Below are positions 9,031 through 17,210 of a DNA stretch of 64,000 nucleotides, one piece after another. The notes under the pieces were generated by a model, which did not search any database, was not told where the DNA came from, and was given only the letters and a program-made list of their open reading frames with translations. The stretch covers positions 124,001-188,000 of the forward strand of contig CANMRM010000006.1 of NCBI GenBank assembly GCA_947500295.1. The letters are read 5' to 3'. Source of the DNA: an uncultured Kordiimonas sp. GTDB lineage: Bacteria; Pseudomonadota; Alphaproteobacteria; Sphingomonadales; Kordiimonadaceae. Position numbers and translations under genes: made by a program. Positions within the stretch are counted from its first letter, which is position 1. Each line of letters begins with the position of its first letter.

Positions 9031-10404
9031 TTTGGGGGCAGCGCGGTGCATCTGGAGCCCAAGAGCCCAACGCCGTTGAAATCCTTTCCAATAGTCTTTG
9101 CCCTCATGTTGGCCACCACTGTAAGCGCTGCCGGTGTATCCGCCCGGTGGGATCGGCCAGTCCCCGTCATTTGACCGGGTGGGAGCGACATTAATGAAAT
9201 CCGCCGCCGCTTTGTCCTGCTTGAGGTGAAAATTCATGTAGGCGGTCACGAAATGCTGGTTGATACCGACCACCCGGTCCCGGCGCCACACTGGCTCGTT
9301 GAACCAGTCAGTCATGTCAAAATAATCATACGAGAAAGGCGGTTCCGGGTTGCCGCCTATGCTATGCCGACCGTTTTCAAAAACCAGCATGTGTCTGTCT
9401 GAGGCGCTGGCGGCTTCATAGAGCCACTTAATACCATCATCAAAACCCGAGACATCATCCTGATCGCCGGCAATAAAAAGCATTGGCAAGTCAATGTTTT
9501 GTATTGCTTCGGTTGACCATGCCCGATTGGCTGGTGCGCCGCCCCACGGCGCAATGGCGATAACGGTTTTGAGCGAAGGGTGCGGCTCAATGAAGTTGTC
9601 GTCTGCCAACAGGCCCGCCAGCATAGCAGGCGGGATTTGACTAAGGCTTGGACTGTCGTGGGTGTATCCGGCGCCGGCGGAGGCGATGGCGCCAAAACCA
9701 CCCATGGAGTATCCGATCAAACCAACGTTGCTTGTATCGATCAAGGAGCCAACAGGGTGCTCTCCCGTTGCAAGGGCCAGCAGGTTTTCGATGACAAAGC
9801 GTTGGTCGCGAGACCGGTTGAGCATGGTATTGCCGAAGGAAATATTGAAAGAGGCGAGGTCGGTATAGGGCAGGTCATTGTGCTCGATCGAGGCAACAAC
9901 ATAGCCCTTGGAGGCAAGGTTCTCACCAAGATAACTCAGGAAGGCTGCCCAGTTGCCATAGCCGTGGGAAATAACAACCAAGGGGAATTGTTGACCGCTT
10001 ACAGGCTCTGCCGCCGTATTGGCCAGGCCAGTGTAGTCGTATGTTTCCGGCACCTCGGGAGGCCGTGTTCCCGGGCGAAAATTCAGCTTGCCGGTATACG
10101 TAGCGGGCGCACGGGACGTGGTGTCTTTGGCTGGAAACCAAATGGTGACGGGGACGTCACGCGGTGCTGCCGGCGTTCTGCCAGCCAGGGCTTCGACGAT
10201 ATTGGGGCGAGCGGGGTCGGTGAAGGTCATTTCCGTGACACCCACTTCAAATGCGCCAAGGGGCGCGAGTTCCGGAGCGTCGGCGTTGGGGATGCTGTAT
10301 GCGCGTTGGCCTAATGCATCAAAGGCGTTTTGGGCCATGCTACTGTCTCCCGCGATTGTTATGACAAATACCGCAAAGGCGGCGGCTATTCGGGTTGATT
10401 TCAT
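9028..10404 (-). CDS. Exported alpha/beta hydrolase (dienelactone hydrolase/PAF-acetylhydrolase-like)
   Basis: 458 aa from the ATG at 10404, chosen because it has GGAAGAG upstream and opens a clear signal peptide (MKSTRIAAAFAVFVITIAG, cleavage probably near SMA-QNA); an in-frame ATG at 10419 is also possible. The catalytic Ser sits in GYSMGG, a candidate Asp in FIAGDQDD and the His in ENGRHSIGG, as in large secreted esterases related to acetylhydrolases. PVTIWFPA near the N-terminus is typical of that group. It probably cleaves an ester in the periplasm or outside the cell. It stands alone, with a palindrome in its leader. Confidence 0.78.
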   Translation of the reverse strand: MKSTRIAAAFAVFVITIAGDSSMAQNAFDALGQRAYSIPNADAPELAPLGAFEVGVTEMTFTDPARPNIVEALAGRTPAAPRDVPVTIWFPAKDTTSRAPATYTGKLNFRPGTRPPEVPETYDYTGLANTAAEPVSGQQFPLVVISHGYGNWAAFLSYLGENLASKGYVVASIEHNDLPYTDLASFNISFGNTMLNRSRDQRFVIENLLALATGEHPVGSLIDTSNVGLIGYSMGGFGAIASAGAGYTHDSPSLSQIPPAMLAGLLADDNFIEPHPSLKTVIAIAPWGGAPANRAWSTEAIQNIDLPMLFIAGDQDDVSGFDDGIKWLYEAASASDRHMLVFENGRHSIGGNPEPPFSYDYFDMTDWFNEPVWRRDRVVGINQHFVTAYMNFHLKQDKAAADFINVAPTRSNDGDWPIPPGGYTGSAYSGGQHEGKDYWKGFQRRWALGLQMHRAAPK

Positions 10405-10437
10405 CGGCTCTTCCACCATTTTCCCCCAATCACACCA

Positions 10438-10459
10438 AAACCCGGTGTTTTCCGGGTTT
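10438..10459. promoter_or_regulatory. Perfect inverted repeat in the hydrolase leader
   Basis: AAACCCGG-tgtttt-CCGGGTTT is an 8-bp perfect dyad, 34 bp before the chosen hydrolase start, in the divergent gap facing the SapC-like gene. It could be an operator or a leader hairpin. There is no clear terminator tract in a useful orientation. Confidence 0.4.
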
Positions 10460-10594
10460 ATCGTATGCTTATCACTTGCACTTCGAATAAATAAAGTGTT
10501 GTTTGTGCGCTTGTTGGTCGGTTCGCGGGATATGCACCTGCCCACGCCGGTTGTCCGGGAACCACCTTAAACGTAAATGTGTGTAGAGAATAAA

Positions 10595-11359
10595 ATGACT
10601 GTTAACCCTGTCGCTGTGACGCCTGAACAGCATAAAAACCTGAAAGTTCGCCGGGATACCGGTTTTGCCTATGCCGCCAAGACCCACGTGGTCCCGATCG
10701 TGCTGAATGAATTTGCCGATGTTGCATCCAATTGCCCGATCATTTTTGTAAAAGGTGAAATTGAGGGTCAGTTGCGCGTTGCCGCCATGCTGGGCATCGA
10801 AGTGGAAAACAACCTGTTTGTCAAAGATAGTGAATGGCTTGGTACTCACATTCCGATGAACCTCGGACGTGTCCCATTTTCGTTCGTGCCGCTTGATGAC
10901 AAAGCGCTCGGCGCTGCCATTGACACAAATAGTGAGATGGTCAGTGAAACCGAGGGCGAAGCATTGTTTAACGATGCGGGCGAGCCAACCGATTATTTCA
11001 ATCAGGTGAATGGTTTTCTCTCCAGCCTATTTCAGGGGGAACTTGCGACCCAGAAATTTGTTGAGGCCGTTGAGAAACATGATTTGTTGCGCGAATTCAA
11101 GTTGCTGATGACAGGCGAAGACGGCTCTCGCAAGGAACTCGTCGGGTTGTTTGCGCCGTCTGCCAAACGGTTGCAGTCATTGAGTGACGAGGCAATTCTG
11201 GAACTGCACAAAGACGGTCATCTGGCTGCAGTACATATTGCGATCCAGTCGATGTCACAGGTCAGGCGTCTTGTTCGGCTGCAAAACGAAGCAGGCACGG
11301 ACAAGATTACCTCAGTCCATATTGAAATTATGGACGATGCAGAACCAATTACCCAGTAA
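10595..11359 (+). CDS. SapC-like protein
   Basis: 254 aa from ATG 10595; an upstream in-frame ATG at 10577 would add six residues, but GTAGAG just before 10595 fits a ribosome site. The sequence matches the SapC family by its opening (VTPEQHKNLKVR, then THVVPIVLNEFADVA) and FVKGEIEGQLRVAAMLGI. SapC was named from the Campylobacter S-layer locus. In proteobacteria the family is often found near outer-membrane receptors and its function is unproven. No signal peptide or membrane segment is seen. It ends 11 bp before glycerol kinase, so the two form an operon. Confidence 0.75.
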   Translation: MTVNPVAVTPEQHKNLKVRRDTGFAYAAKTHVVPIVLNEFADVASNCPIIFVKGEIEGQLRVAAMLGIEVENNLFVKDSEWLGTHIPMNLGRVPFSFVPLDDKALGAAIDTNSEMVSETEGEALFNDAGEPTDYFNQVNGFLSSLFQGELATQKFVEAVEKHDLLREFKLLMTGEDGSRKELVGLFAPSAKRLQSLSDEAILELHKDGHLAAVHIAIQSMSQVRRLVRLQNEAGTDKITSVHIEIMDDAEPITQ

Positions 11360-11370
11360 GGGGCAGCTCT

Positions 11371-12861
11371 GTGGCTAACGGCGCTCTCATTCTTGCAATA
11401 GACCAGGGCACAACCAGCAGTCGGGCAATTCTTTTTGATCCCGAAGGTGAAACCGTTGCCGTTAGCCAATTCGAATTTTCGCAGATTTTCCCTGACGACG
11501 GCTGGGTTGAACATGATCCTGAGGAAATCTGGGACACGACACTGCGTGCCGTTCGAGAGGTGTTGGGCAGCAATGCCCGTGGTAACCGGGCGGTTGCGGC
11601 AATTGGAATTACCAATCAACGCGAAACATCTGTTGTTTGGGACAGGGTGACAGGTAAACCCGTTTACAACGCAATTGTCTGGCAGGACCGCAGGACCGCG
11701 GACGACTGTAGATTGCTGGAGAGCAACGGGCACCTTGATGTGGTCCGGCAGAAAACCGGCCTTTTGCTTGATCCATATTTCTCAGCAACCAAAGTTGCAT
11801 GGATTCTGGACAGGGTGCCTGGTGCCCGCGAAAGCGCGGTTGATGGAAATCTGGCCTTTGGCACCATCGACAGCTTTTTGATCTGGCGCCTGACCAAGGG
11901 CAGGGTGCACGCAACAGATGCGACCAATGCCAGCCGCACCAGCCTTTTCAATATTGTTACGCAGAATTGGGATGATGAACTGCTGGATATTTTCCGTGTG
12001 CCGGCACAGGTGCTTCCGACCGTTATGGACAGCGCGGACGACTTCGGTATTGCGGACAGCACCGTTATTGGCGAGCAAATTCCTATTGCCGGGGTCGCAG
12101 GCGACCAGCAAGCAGCGGCAATAGGGCAATGTTGTTTTGATGTCGGGTCCCTGAAAAGCACATACGGGACGGGCTGTTTTGCGCTGGTGAACACCGGGCC
12201 CAAGCCCATCACCTCCGATCACCGCCTGCTGTCAACTATTGCCTACAGGCTTGACGGGCAGGTGACCTATGCCCTTGAAGGGTCAATCTTTGTGGCGGGC
12301 GCGGCCGTGCAATGGCTGCGCGACGGTATAAAAATTATTGATCATGCTGCCGAGACGGAGGCCCTGGCCTCGGACGCCGAACCAAGTAGCGGCCTCATGG
12401 TGGTACCTGCCTTTACAGGACTTGGAGCGCCATATTGGGATCCTGATTCCAGAGCCGCCATTCTGGGCATGAGCCGGGCGACAAACCGGGCAGATATCGT
12501 GCGAGCCACTCTGCGGTCCATTTGCTACCAGACCCATGACCTTGTCACCGCGATGAGAGAAGACGGGGTGGCGGTCCATACATTGAAGGTGGACGGTGGC
12601 ATGGTTGCCAACAACTGGTTCACACAGGGGTTGGCTGACCTCTTGAGTGTGGAAGTGGACCGGCCGGTTATCATGGAAACCACCGCGCTCGGCGCAGCCT
12701 ATCTCGCGGGTCTACAGGTGGGATTGTATGGTTCTCTCGACGATATTCGAACCAACTGGAGCCTGGATCGTCGTTTTGAGCCAGCAGCGATAGATTCGTC
12801 CGAAAAACTCAAGCGGTGGAAAAGAGCGGTTGCGGCCGTTCGATCTTTTGCAGACGATTAA
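11371..12861 (+). CDS. glpK: Glycerol kinase
   Basis: 496 aa, the normal length. It phosphorylates glycerol to sn-glycerol 3-phosphate with ATP. The N-terminal FGGY-family phosphate motif is present (LAIDQGTTSSRAILFD, residues ~7-22), followed by the substrate region GWVEHDPEEIW and ITNQRET; the C-terminal nucleotide-binding part has VDGGMVANNWFTQGLADLL. The start is GTG at 11371 after AAGGGG. No glpF or glpD is adjacent; the only partner is the SapC-like gene. The glycerol 3-phosphate could feed the triacylglycerol route suggested by the WS/DGAT gene at 2114, though that link is inference. Confidence 0.95.
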   Translation: MANGALILAIDQGTTSSRAILFDPEGETVAVSQFEFSQIFPDDGWVEHDPEEIWDTTLRAVREVLGSNARGNRAVAAIGITNQRETSVVWDRVTGKPVYNAIVWQDRRTADDCRLLESNGHLDVVRQKTGLLLDPYFSATKVAWILDRVPGARESAVDGNLAFGTIDSFLIWRLTKGRVHATDATNASRTSLFNIVTQNWDDELLDIFRVPAQVLPTVMDSADDFGIADSTVIGEQIPIAGVAGDQQAAAIGQCCFDVGSLKSTYGTGCFALVNTGPKPITSDHRLLSTIAYRLDGQVTYALEGSIFVAGAAVQWLRDGIKIIDHAAETEALASDAEPSSGLMVVPAFTGLGAPYWDPDSRAAILGMSRATNRADIVRATLRSICYQTHDLVTAMREDGVAVHTLKVDGGMVANNWFTQGLADLLSVEVDRPVIMETTALGAAYLAGLQVGLYGSLDDIRTNWSLDRRFEPAAIDSSEKLKRWKRAVAAVRSFADD

Positions 12862-12868
12862 AGAGCAC

Positions 12869-13825
12869 CTACAGCTTTCCGATATCATACTCGCGAACTT
12901 GCATATCCAGAGTGATGTGATCTGAAAAGCTGTGTTGGCTTACCGTACGCATAATGTTTGCAATTTGCCTGTACAGCTCCACGCGCCGGCTGCCCGGGCG
13001 CCAAGCGAGCACAACACCGCGGGCAAAGGGAGCGCCGGTAAAGTGCCTTGATGTAACGTCCTGGCGCTGCGATATCTCAGAGCGAACATAAAGAGACGGC
13101 AGGAAAGCGACACCCAGTCCAGTACCGATCATGTGACGCAGTGTATCGAGGCTGGTGCCTTCATAGTCTCGCAGCAGCCGCGCTTCATACTGGGCGGCGA
13201 TCGTTTGCATGAGGTCGAACAGACGATGCTTTTCCTCAATAGCCAGCAGGCTTTCGCCTCTCAGGTCATCGGGGGTCACTGCCTCCTGATCGGCGAATGG
13301 ATGATCGTTTGCACACACCAGAAGCAGCGGTTCGTTGAAAAGCGGTTCGAGCCCCAGGTTGGGTATTTCCATCGGCAATGTGGTAATAATGAAATCATAG
13401 TCGCCATGCAGCAACCCCACTTCAAGATCGCGGGGAGCATCCTCGCGTACAAAAACCTTCAGCCCCGGGAAAGCGCTGTGAATTGCAGGAATGACTTCTG
13501 GTAACAGGTAGGGGCCGAGGGTTGGAGGTACACCCAGGCGGTAGGTACCAACCAGACTGCCTTCGGATTCTGCGGCCAGTCGCTGTATCATCGCGACTTG
13601 TTCAAGGATGGTTTCAATGTGGGGCATAACCGAGCGGCCAAAGGGCGTGAGCTGAGCCCCCTTGCGGGACCGTTCGAGTAGCGTAACGCCGAGCTTGCTT
13701 TCAAGCGCGTTGATCTGGGCGGTCAGTGTTGGCTGAGCCACATCCAGTCTATCTGCCGCTCCACGAAAACTGCGCGCCTGACTGACTGACAGCAAATAGC
13801 GCAATTGTTTTATGGTCGGTTCCAT
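12869..13825 (-). CDS. LysR-type regulator, OxyR-like but lacking the redox cysteines
   Basis: 318 aa from the ATG at 13825 (MEPTIKQLRYLLSV), the natural start of a LysR winged helix; the frame is open to 13867. The HTH (residues ~18-37) and the C-terminal motif SLDTLRHMIGTGLGVAFLP are closest to OxyR. The peroxide-sensing cysteines are absent: Arg201 and Ala210 align with OxyR C199 and C208, and the only Cys is C171. It is divergent from carbonic anhydrase and a SulP anion transporter, so it more likely senses a metabolite and controls inorganic-carbon supply. An ATAG-N7-CTAT box lies in the shared promoter region. Confidence 0.85.
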   Translation of the reverse strand: MEPTIKQLRYLLSVSQARSFRGAADRLDVAQPTLTAQINALESKLGVTLLERSRKGAQLTPFGRSVMPHIETILEQVAMIQRLAAESEGSLVGTYRLGVPPTLGPYLLPEVIPAIHSAFPGLKVFVREDAPRDLEVGLLHGDYDFIITTLPMEIPNLGLEPLFNEPLLLVCANDHPFADQEAVTPDDLRGESLLAIEEKHRLFDLMQTIAAQYEARLLRDYEGTSLDTLRHMIGTGLGVAFLPSLYVRSEISQRQDVTSRHFTGAPFARGVVLAWRPGSRRVELYRQIANIMRTVSQHSFSDHITLDMQVREYDIGKL

Positions 13826-13845
13826 GACTTCACAAAAACTCACTG

Positions 13846-13909
13846 ATAGTTTATTAACGATAGTCAAATACTATCATAAAAAAGTGAAAATCATAGATAT
13901 AATAAATAG
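13846..13909. promoter_or_regulatory. OxyR/LysR-type operator cluster
   Basis: GATAGT-caaat-ACTATC (13859-13875) is a perfect dyad containing ATAG-N7-CTAT, the core of the OxyR recognition unit. Further ATAG elements lie at 13846-13849, 13893-13896 and 13906-13909. The patch is ~20-85 bp upstream of the LysR gene and ~120-185 bp upstream of the carbonic anhydrase start, suiting autoregulation and divergent activation. Confidence 0.55.
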
Positions 13910-14029
13910 ATGCTAAGTGTTAATTTTATGTATGAATATGCGATCTGGGGACCGATGGCAGAAATTTCTGCAACCCTTTTGCCCCGACCGCTCCCAACCC
14001 AGGTATCTTCAGTACAGGATGGACACACA

Positions 14030-14683
14030 ATGAAGAAAGTTATGCAGGGCGTCTCCCGTTTCAAAAACGAGGTCTACCCAAAGCACAAGGAGTTGTTTGA
14101 GAAACTGTCTTCCGGTCAGGCACCGGAAGTATTGTTCATTACATGCGCGGACAGTCGTATTGATGCAAACCTGATTACGCAGACCGGGCCAGGAGATTTG
14201 TTCCATGTCCGCAATGCCGGAAACATCGTGCCGCCTCACGGTGTCGATGCTGGCGGTACTGTGGCATCAATCGAATTTGCGGTTGGCGCACTGGGTACCA
14301 CGGAGCTGGTGATTTGCGGACACAGTGACTGCGGTGCCATGAAAGGCGCGCTTGCACCGGAAGGACTTGGTGATTTTCCTCATGTTTGTAACTGGTTGCG
14401 CCATACCGATGCGGCCGTGAAGGTCGTGAAGGAAAACCATGCGGATCTGGAAGGCCAGGATCGCCTTGAACGCATGATTGAAGAGAATGTGGTTGCACAA
14501 CTGCGTAATCTGCAAACTCACCCATTTGTCGCTGCCCGCTTGGCGGCAGGCAAAGTGCGGCTCCACGGTTGGGTCTATGATATCGGCGCAGGCGAAATCT
14601 CTTCCTACAATTTGGATGAGAAGACATGGGGTCCACTCTCGGAAGCAGAAATTTCTCAGCTTCCCGGCGTTTCAGCGGCGTAG
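14030..14683 (+). CDS. Beta-class carbonic anhydrase
   Basis: 217 aa from ATG 14030 (MKKVMQGVSRFKNEVYPKH), the conserved start of this family, with AGGA at 14016-14019; the frame is open to 13910, but those 40 residues are not conserved in character. Zinc ligands Cys39, His98 and Cys101 and the catalytic pair Asp41-Arg43 are visible (ITCADSR; CGHSDCGAM). It interconverts CO2 and bicarbonate in the cytoplasm. It is followed 15 bp later by a SulP transporter, so the two probably form a bicarbonate uptake and conversion unit under the divergent LysR regulator. Confidence 0.93.
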   Translation: MKKVMQGVSRFKNEVYPKHKELFEKLSSGQAPEVLFITCADSRIDANLITQTGPGDLFHVRNAGNIVPPHGVDAGGTVASIEFAVGALGTTELVICGHSDCGAMKGALAPEGLGDFPHVCNWLRHTDAAVKVVKENHADLEGQDRLERMIEENVVAQLRNLQTHPFVAARLAAGKVRLHGWVYDIGAGEISSYNLDEKTWGPLSEAEISQLPGVSAA

Positions 14684-14698
14684 GAAGAGAATAACAAA

Positions 14699-16369
14699 AT
14701 GGCATTTTTTGATACACGCAACCTGCGCGGCGACATTATGGGCGGTGTTACCACCGGCGTCGTGGCGCTTCCTCTGGCGCTTGCATTTGGTGAAGCATCA
14801 GGGGCTGGCCCAATCGCCGGCCTGTATGGCGCAATTATCGTAGGCTTCTTTGCCGCCATGTTTGGTGGTACAGGCGCCAATGTTTCTGGTCCTACCGGCC
14901 CCATGATTGTGGTGTTTGCCGGTGTGTTTGCCAGTCTTTCAGGTGATCCAGCGCTGGTGTTCCTGGCCGTGATACTGGCTGGGGTTATCCAGATACTGCT
15001 CGGGGTATTCAAGTTCGGACAGTATATCAAGCTGGTTCCGTACCCGGTTGTTTCGGGGTTTATGAGCGGGATTGGCTGTATCATCATTGCACTCCAAACC
15101 GCACGACTGTTTGGCCATGAGCCCATTGGAAAAGGTACGATCCCGGCGCTTCAGTCCATTCCTGGCGCTGTTGCTGATCCTAACTGGGTGGCTTTGTTAC
15201 TGGGTGTACTGACGCTTGCGATCGTCTTTTTCTGGCCGAAAAATCTCGGCAAATGGATCCCGGGTGCCTTGGCGGCGCTACTGATTGGTACAGTTCTGAG
15301 TATTGCAATTCCGGGCGCACCGATTTTAGGCGACATTCCAACCGGGCTGCCTTCACTGGTTGTGCCTGCATTTGAAGCTGATGCCATGTTTATAGTGCTT
15401 GAAGCTGCTATCCTTTTGGCATTGCTGGGCGCAATCGACAGTCTTTTGACCTCTCTCGTAGCGGACAATATGACACGGACACAGCACGATTCAGACAAAG
15501 AGCTGATCGGGCAGGGTATTGGTAACAGTATTGCTGGCTTTTTTGGTGCTATTCCGGGTGCCGGTGCGACCATGCGGACAGTGGTCAACATCCGCTCAGG
15601 CGGTTCAACCAAAATTTCCGGCATGATCCATGGTGTGCTGTTGTTTGCAGTCGCTATCGTTTTGGCACCGCTTGCATCACAGATTCCGCACGCTGTTCTT
15701 GCCGGTATCCTTGTTAAGGTTGGTTATGACATCATCGATGTGGCTTACCTTAAGCGCGCCCACAGGGGCCCGCGCTGGGACTTGGCCCTGATGGTGGTTG
15801 TGCTGACATTGACTGTGTTTGTTGACCTCATCACTGCAGTTGCCGTCGGCGTTGTTCTTGCGGCTCTCGCGTTTGTTAAACAAACGGCCGACGAGCAGCT
15901 TAAGTCCCTGATGAGCATTGAGCCTCGCACAGATCATCCTGAGGAGCTGAAGATTCTTCGTGAAGCCAAGGGTCGGATCACAATGTTTGATTTTGGCGGA
16001 CCACTGAGCTTTGGTGCGGCGGCTGACCTTGGTCACCAGGTTCGCGACAAATGGAAAGACGGGCACGCAGCGTTGATTATGGATTTTTCCCGCACGCCAA
16101 ACGTTGATCTGTCTGCTATTAAAGCGATTGAGACCATTGCAGAAGATGCGGAAGTTGCAGGCAAGCAGCTGTTGATCTCTGGCGCTTCCGGCGAAATCAA
16201 TGATCTGTTGCACGGCCTTGATGTTGGGCAGAAAATTCCTGAGGCTCATTGGTTCGACAGTCGACAGGCCGCGCTTAACTACGCGCTGTCACACCTGAAA
16301 AAGAATGAATCAATGATAGTGGAAGAAGAAAAGTCTTCGGGAAAAGCGGCTAATCAACCTGCGGAATAG
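14699..16369 (+). CDS. SulP family anion transporter (probable bicarbonate transporter) with STAS domain
   Basis: 556 aa. It has ~10-12 hydrophobic segments over residues ~8-400, beginning with the SulP signature region (DIMGGVTTGVVALPLALAFG) and containing GPTGPM. A C-terminal STAS domain (~430-530: ITMFDFGGPLSFGAA, then ALIMDFSRTPNVDLSAIKAIE) follows. SulP proteins move sulfate, bicarbonate or dicarboxylates. Pairing with carbonic anhydrase favours bicarbonate, as in BicA-type systems. The start ATG follows GGAAGAG. Two strong hairpins follow the gene. Confidence 0.9.
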   Translation: MAFFDTRNLRGDIMGGVTTGVVALPLALAFGEASGAGPIAGLYGAIIVGFFAAMFGGTGANVSGPTGPMIVVFAGVFASLSGDPALVFLAVILAGVIQILLGVFKFGQYIKLVPYPVVSGFMSGIGCIIIALQTARLFGHEPIGKGTIPALQSIPGAVADPNWVALLLGVLTLAIVFFWPKNLGKWIPGALAALLIGTVLSIAIPGAPILGDIPTGLPSLVVPAFEADAMFIVLEAAILLALLGAIDSLLTSLVADNMTRTQHDSDKELIGQGIGNSIAGFFGAIPGAGATMRTVVNIRSGGSTKISGMIHGVLLFAVAIVLAPLASQIPHAVLAGILVKVGYDIIDVAYLKRAHRGPRWDLALMVVVLTLTVFVDLITAVAVGVVLAALAFVKQTADEQLKSLMSIEPRTDHPEELKILREAKGRITMFDFGGPLSFGAAADLGHQVRDKWKDGHAALIMDFSRTPNVDLSAIKAIETIAEDAEVAGKQLLISGASGEINDLLHGLDVGQKIPEAHWFDSRQAALNYALSHLKKNESMIVEEEKSSGKAANQPAE

Positions 16370-16383
16370 CCACCAACCCGGAC

Positions 16384-16469
16384 ACCGGTCGGGCCTTTTA
16401 CCCGGCCGGTCGTGGTTCAAAATGGATGGACAAAAAAAGAAAGCCCGGTGATTGGATCGCCGGGCTTTC
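16384..16469. terminator. Pair of hairpins between convergent SulP and chrR genes
   Basis: The first hairpin pairs 16384-16393 with 16401-16410 (10 bp including one G-T). The second pairs GAAAGCCCGG (16439-16448) with CCGGGCTTTC (16460-16469). The A tract at 16432-16438 becomes a T tract on the minus strand, so the second hairpin is a good terminator for the sigma/anti-sigma operon. The first probably ends the SulP transcript, though without a T run. Confidence 0.7.
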
Positions 16470-16514
16470 GTCGTTGCGGGGGTGCTGGATTTATAATCTG
16501 AATTGGATCGACGT

Positions 16515-17210
16515 TTACAATCCGATAAACGGTTGAATGGTTCTGGCAATAAAGCTTTTGAGCTTGATGGGAGCTTCAGTGACGACCAGGCAGATGCAGT
16601 CTTCTCCTTCGTCGATGACCGGGCGATGGTCTTCGATATCGTCCGCCGCAAACTCAAGGTCGCCAACACCAAAGCGATGGCCATCAACACAATAGCTGCC
16701 TTGCAATACCAAAGTCATTTCACTGCCATTATGGCCATGCTCGGGAATTTCCGTGCCGCCTTTTGCCTTGAGCAGCCAAAGTTTTTCGCCGTCTTTACCG
16801 GTCCAAAGCTTAACCTGTTTCATGCCGGGGCCCATAAAGCGCCACTTCAGGTCATCAAGGGAGCCTTCAAGGTAATCGGCAAGAGGTTGGGGTACGCGTG
16901 GGTCGCGATGCTGAGCCTCAATGTTGATTGGGCCCTCCGCCTCATCGCCCTGTGCGTCAATCTCATCCATCAGCCTGTCAAAAAATCCCTCTGACAAGTC
17001 TGCACCGTCGCCGGCACCAAGCAGGGCGCCACCAATATTTTCGGCATCCCTGATCTTCGTTTGCAGGGCAGGATGAAAACTCGCGTGCGTTGCCACAAGC
17101 GTAGCTTTCGCTTCGCTGAGGTTTCCTGCTGCATAGTCAACCACCCATTCGTCAGACAACAGGCGCTCTGGTGCATTGCCTTCCGGCGATTTTTGAACCT
17201 CGGGGTTCAT
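16515..17210 (-). CDS. chrR: ChrR-family anti-sigma factor (cupin type)
   Basis: 231 aa from the ATG at 17210, which overlaps the sigma-factor stop as TGATG. The C-terminal cupin (~125-215) keeps its metal ligands: His158, His160, Glu164 and His195, the positions needed for the singlet-oxygen response in Rhodobacter sphaeroides ChrR. The N-terminal anti-sigma domain (~12-60: DEWVVDYAAGNL, LVATHASFHPAL) is recognisable, but its zinc site is degenerate. His42 is kept, His46 replaces the first Cys, Leu replaces the second, and the upstream His is missing. It should bind and inactivate the adjacent sigma factor until a signal frees it. Confidence 0.85.
   Translation of the reverse strand: MNPEVQKSPEGNAPERLLSDEWVVDYAAGNLSEAKATLVATHASFHPALQTKIRDAENIGGALLGAGDGADLSEGFFDRLMDEIDAQGDEAEGPINIEAQHRDPRVPQPLADYLEGSLDDLKWRFMGPGMKQVKLWTGKDGEKLWLLKAKGGTEIPEHGHNGSEMTLVLQGSYCVDGHRFGVGDLEFAADDIEDHRPVIDEGEDCICLVVTEAPIKLKSFIARTIQPFIGL

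Noticed and set aside
9580-10314. A 244-codon plus-strand frame opposite the exported hydrolase
   Set aside because: The hydrolase on the minus strand has signal peptide and catalytic motifs; the plus frame has no recognisable motif and is a shadow.
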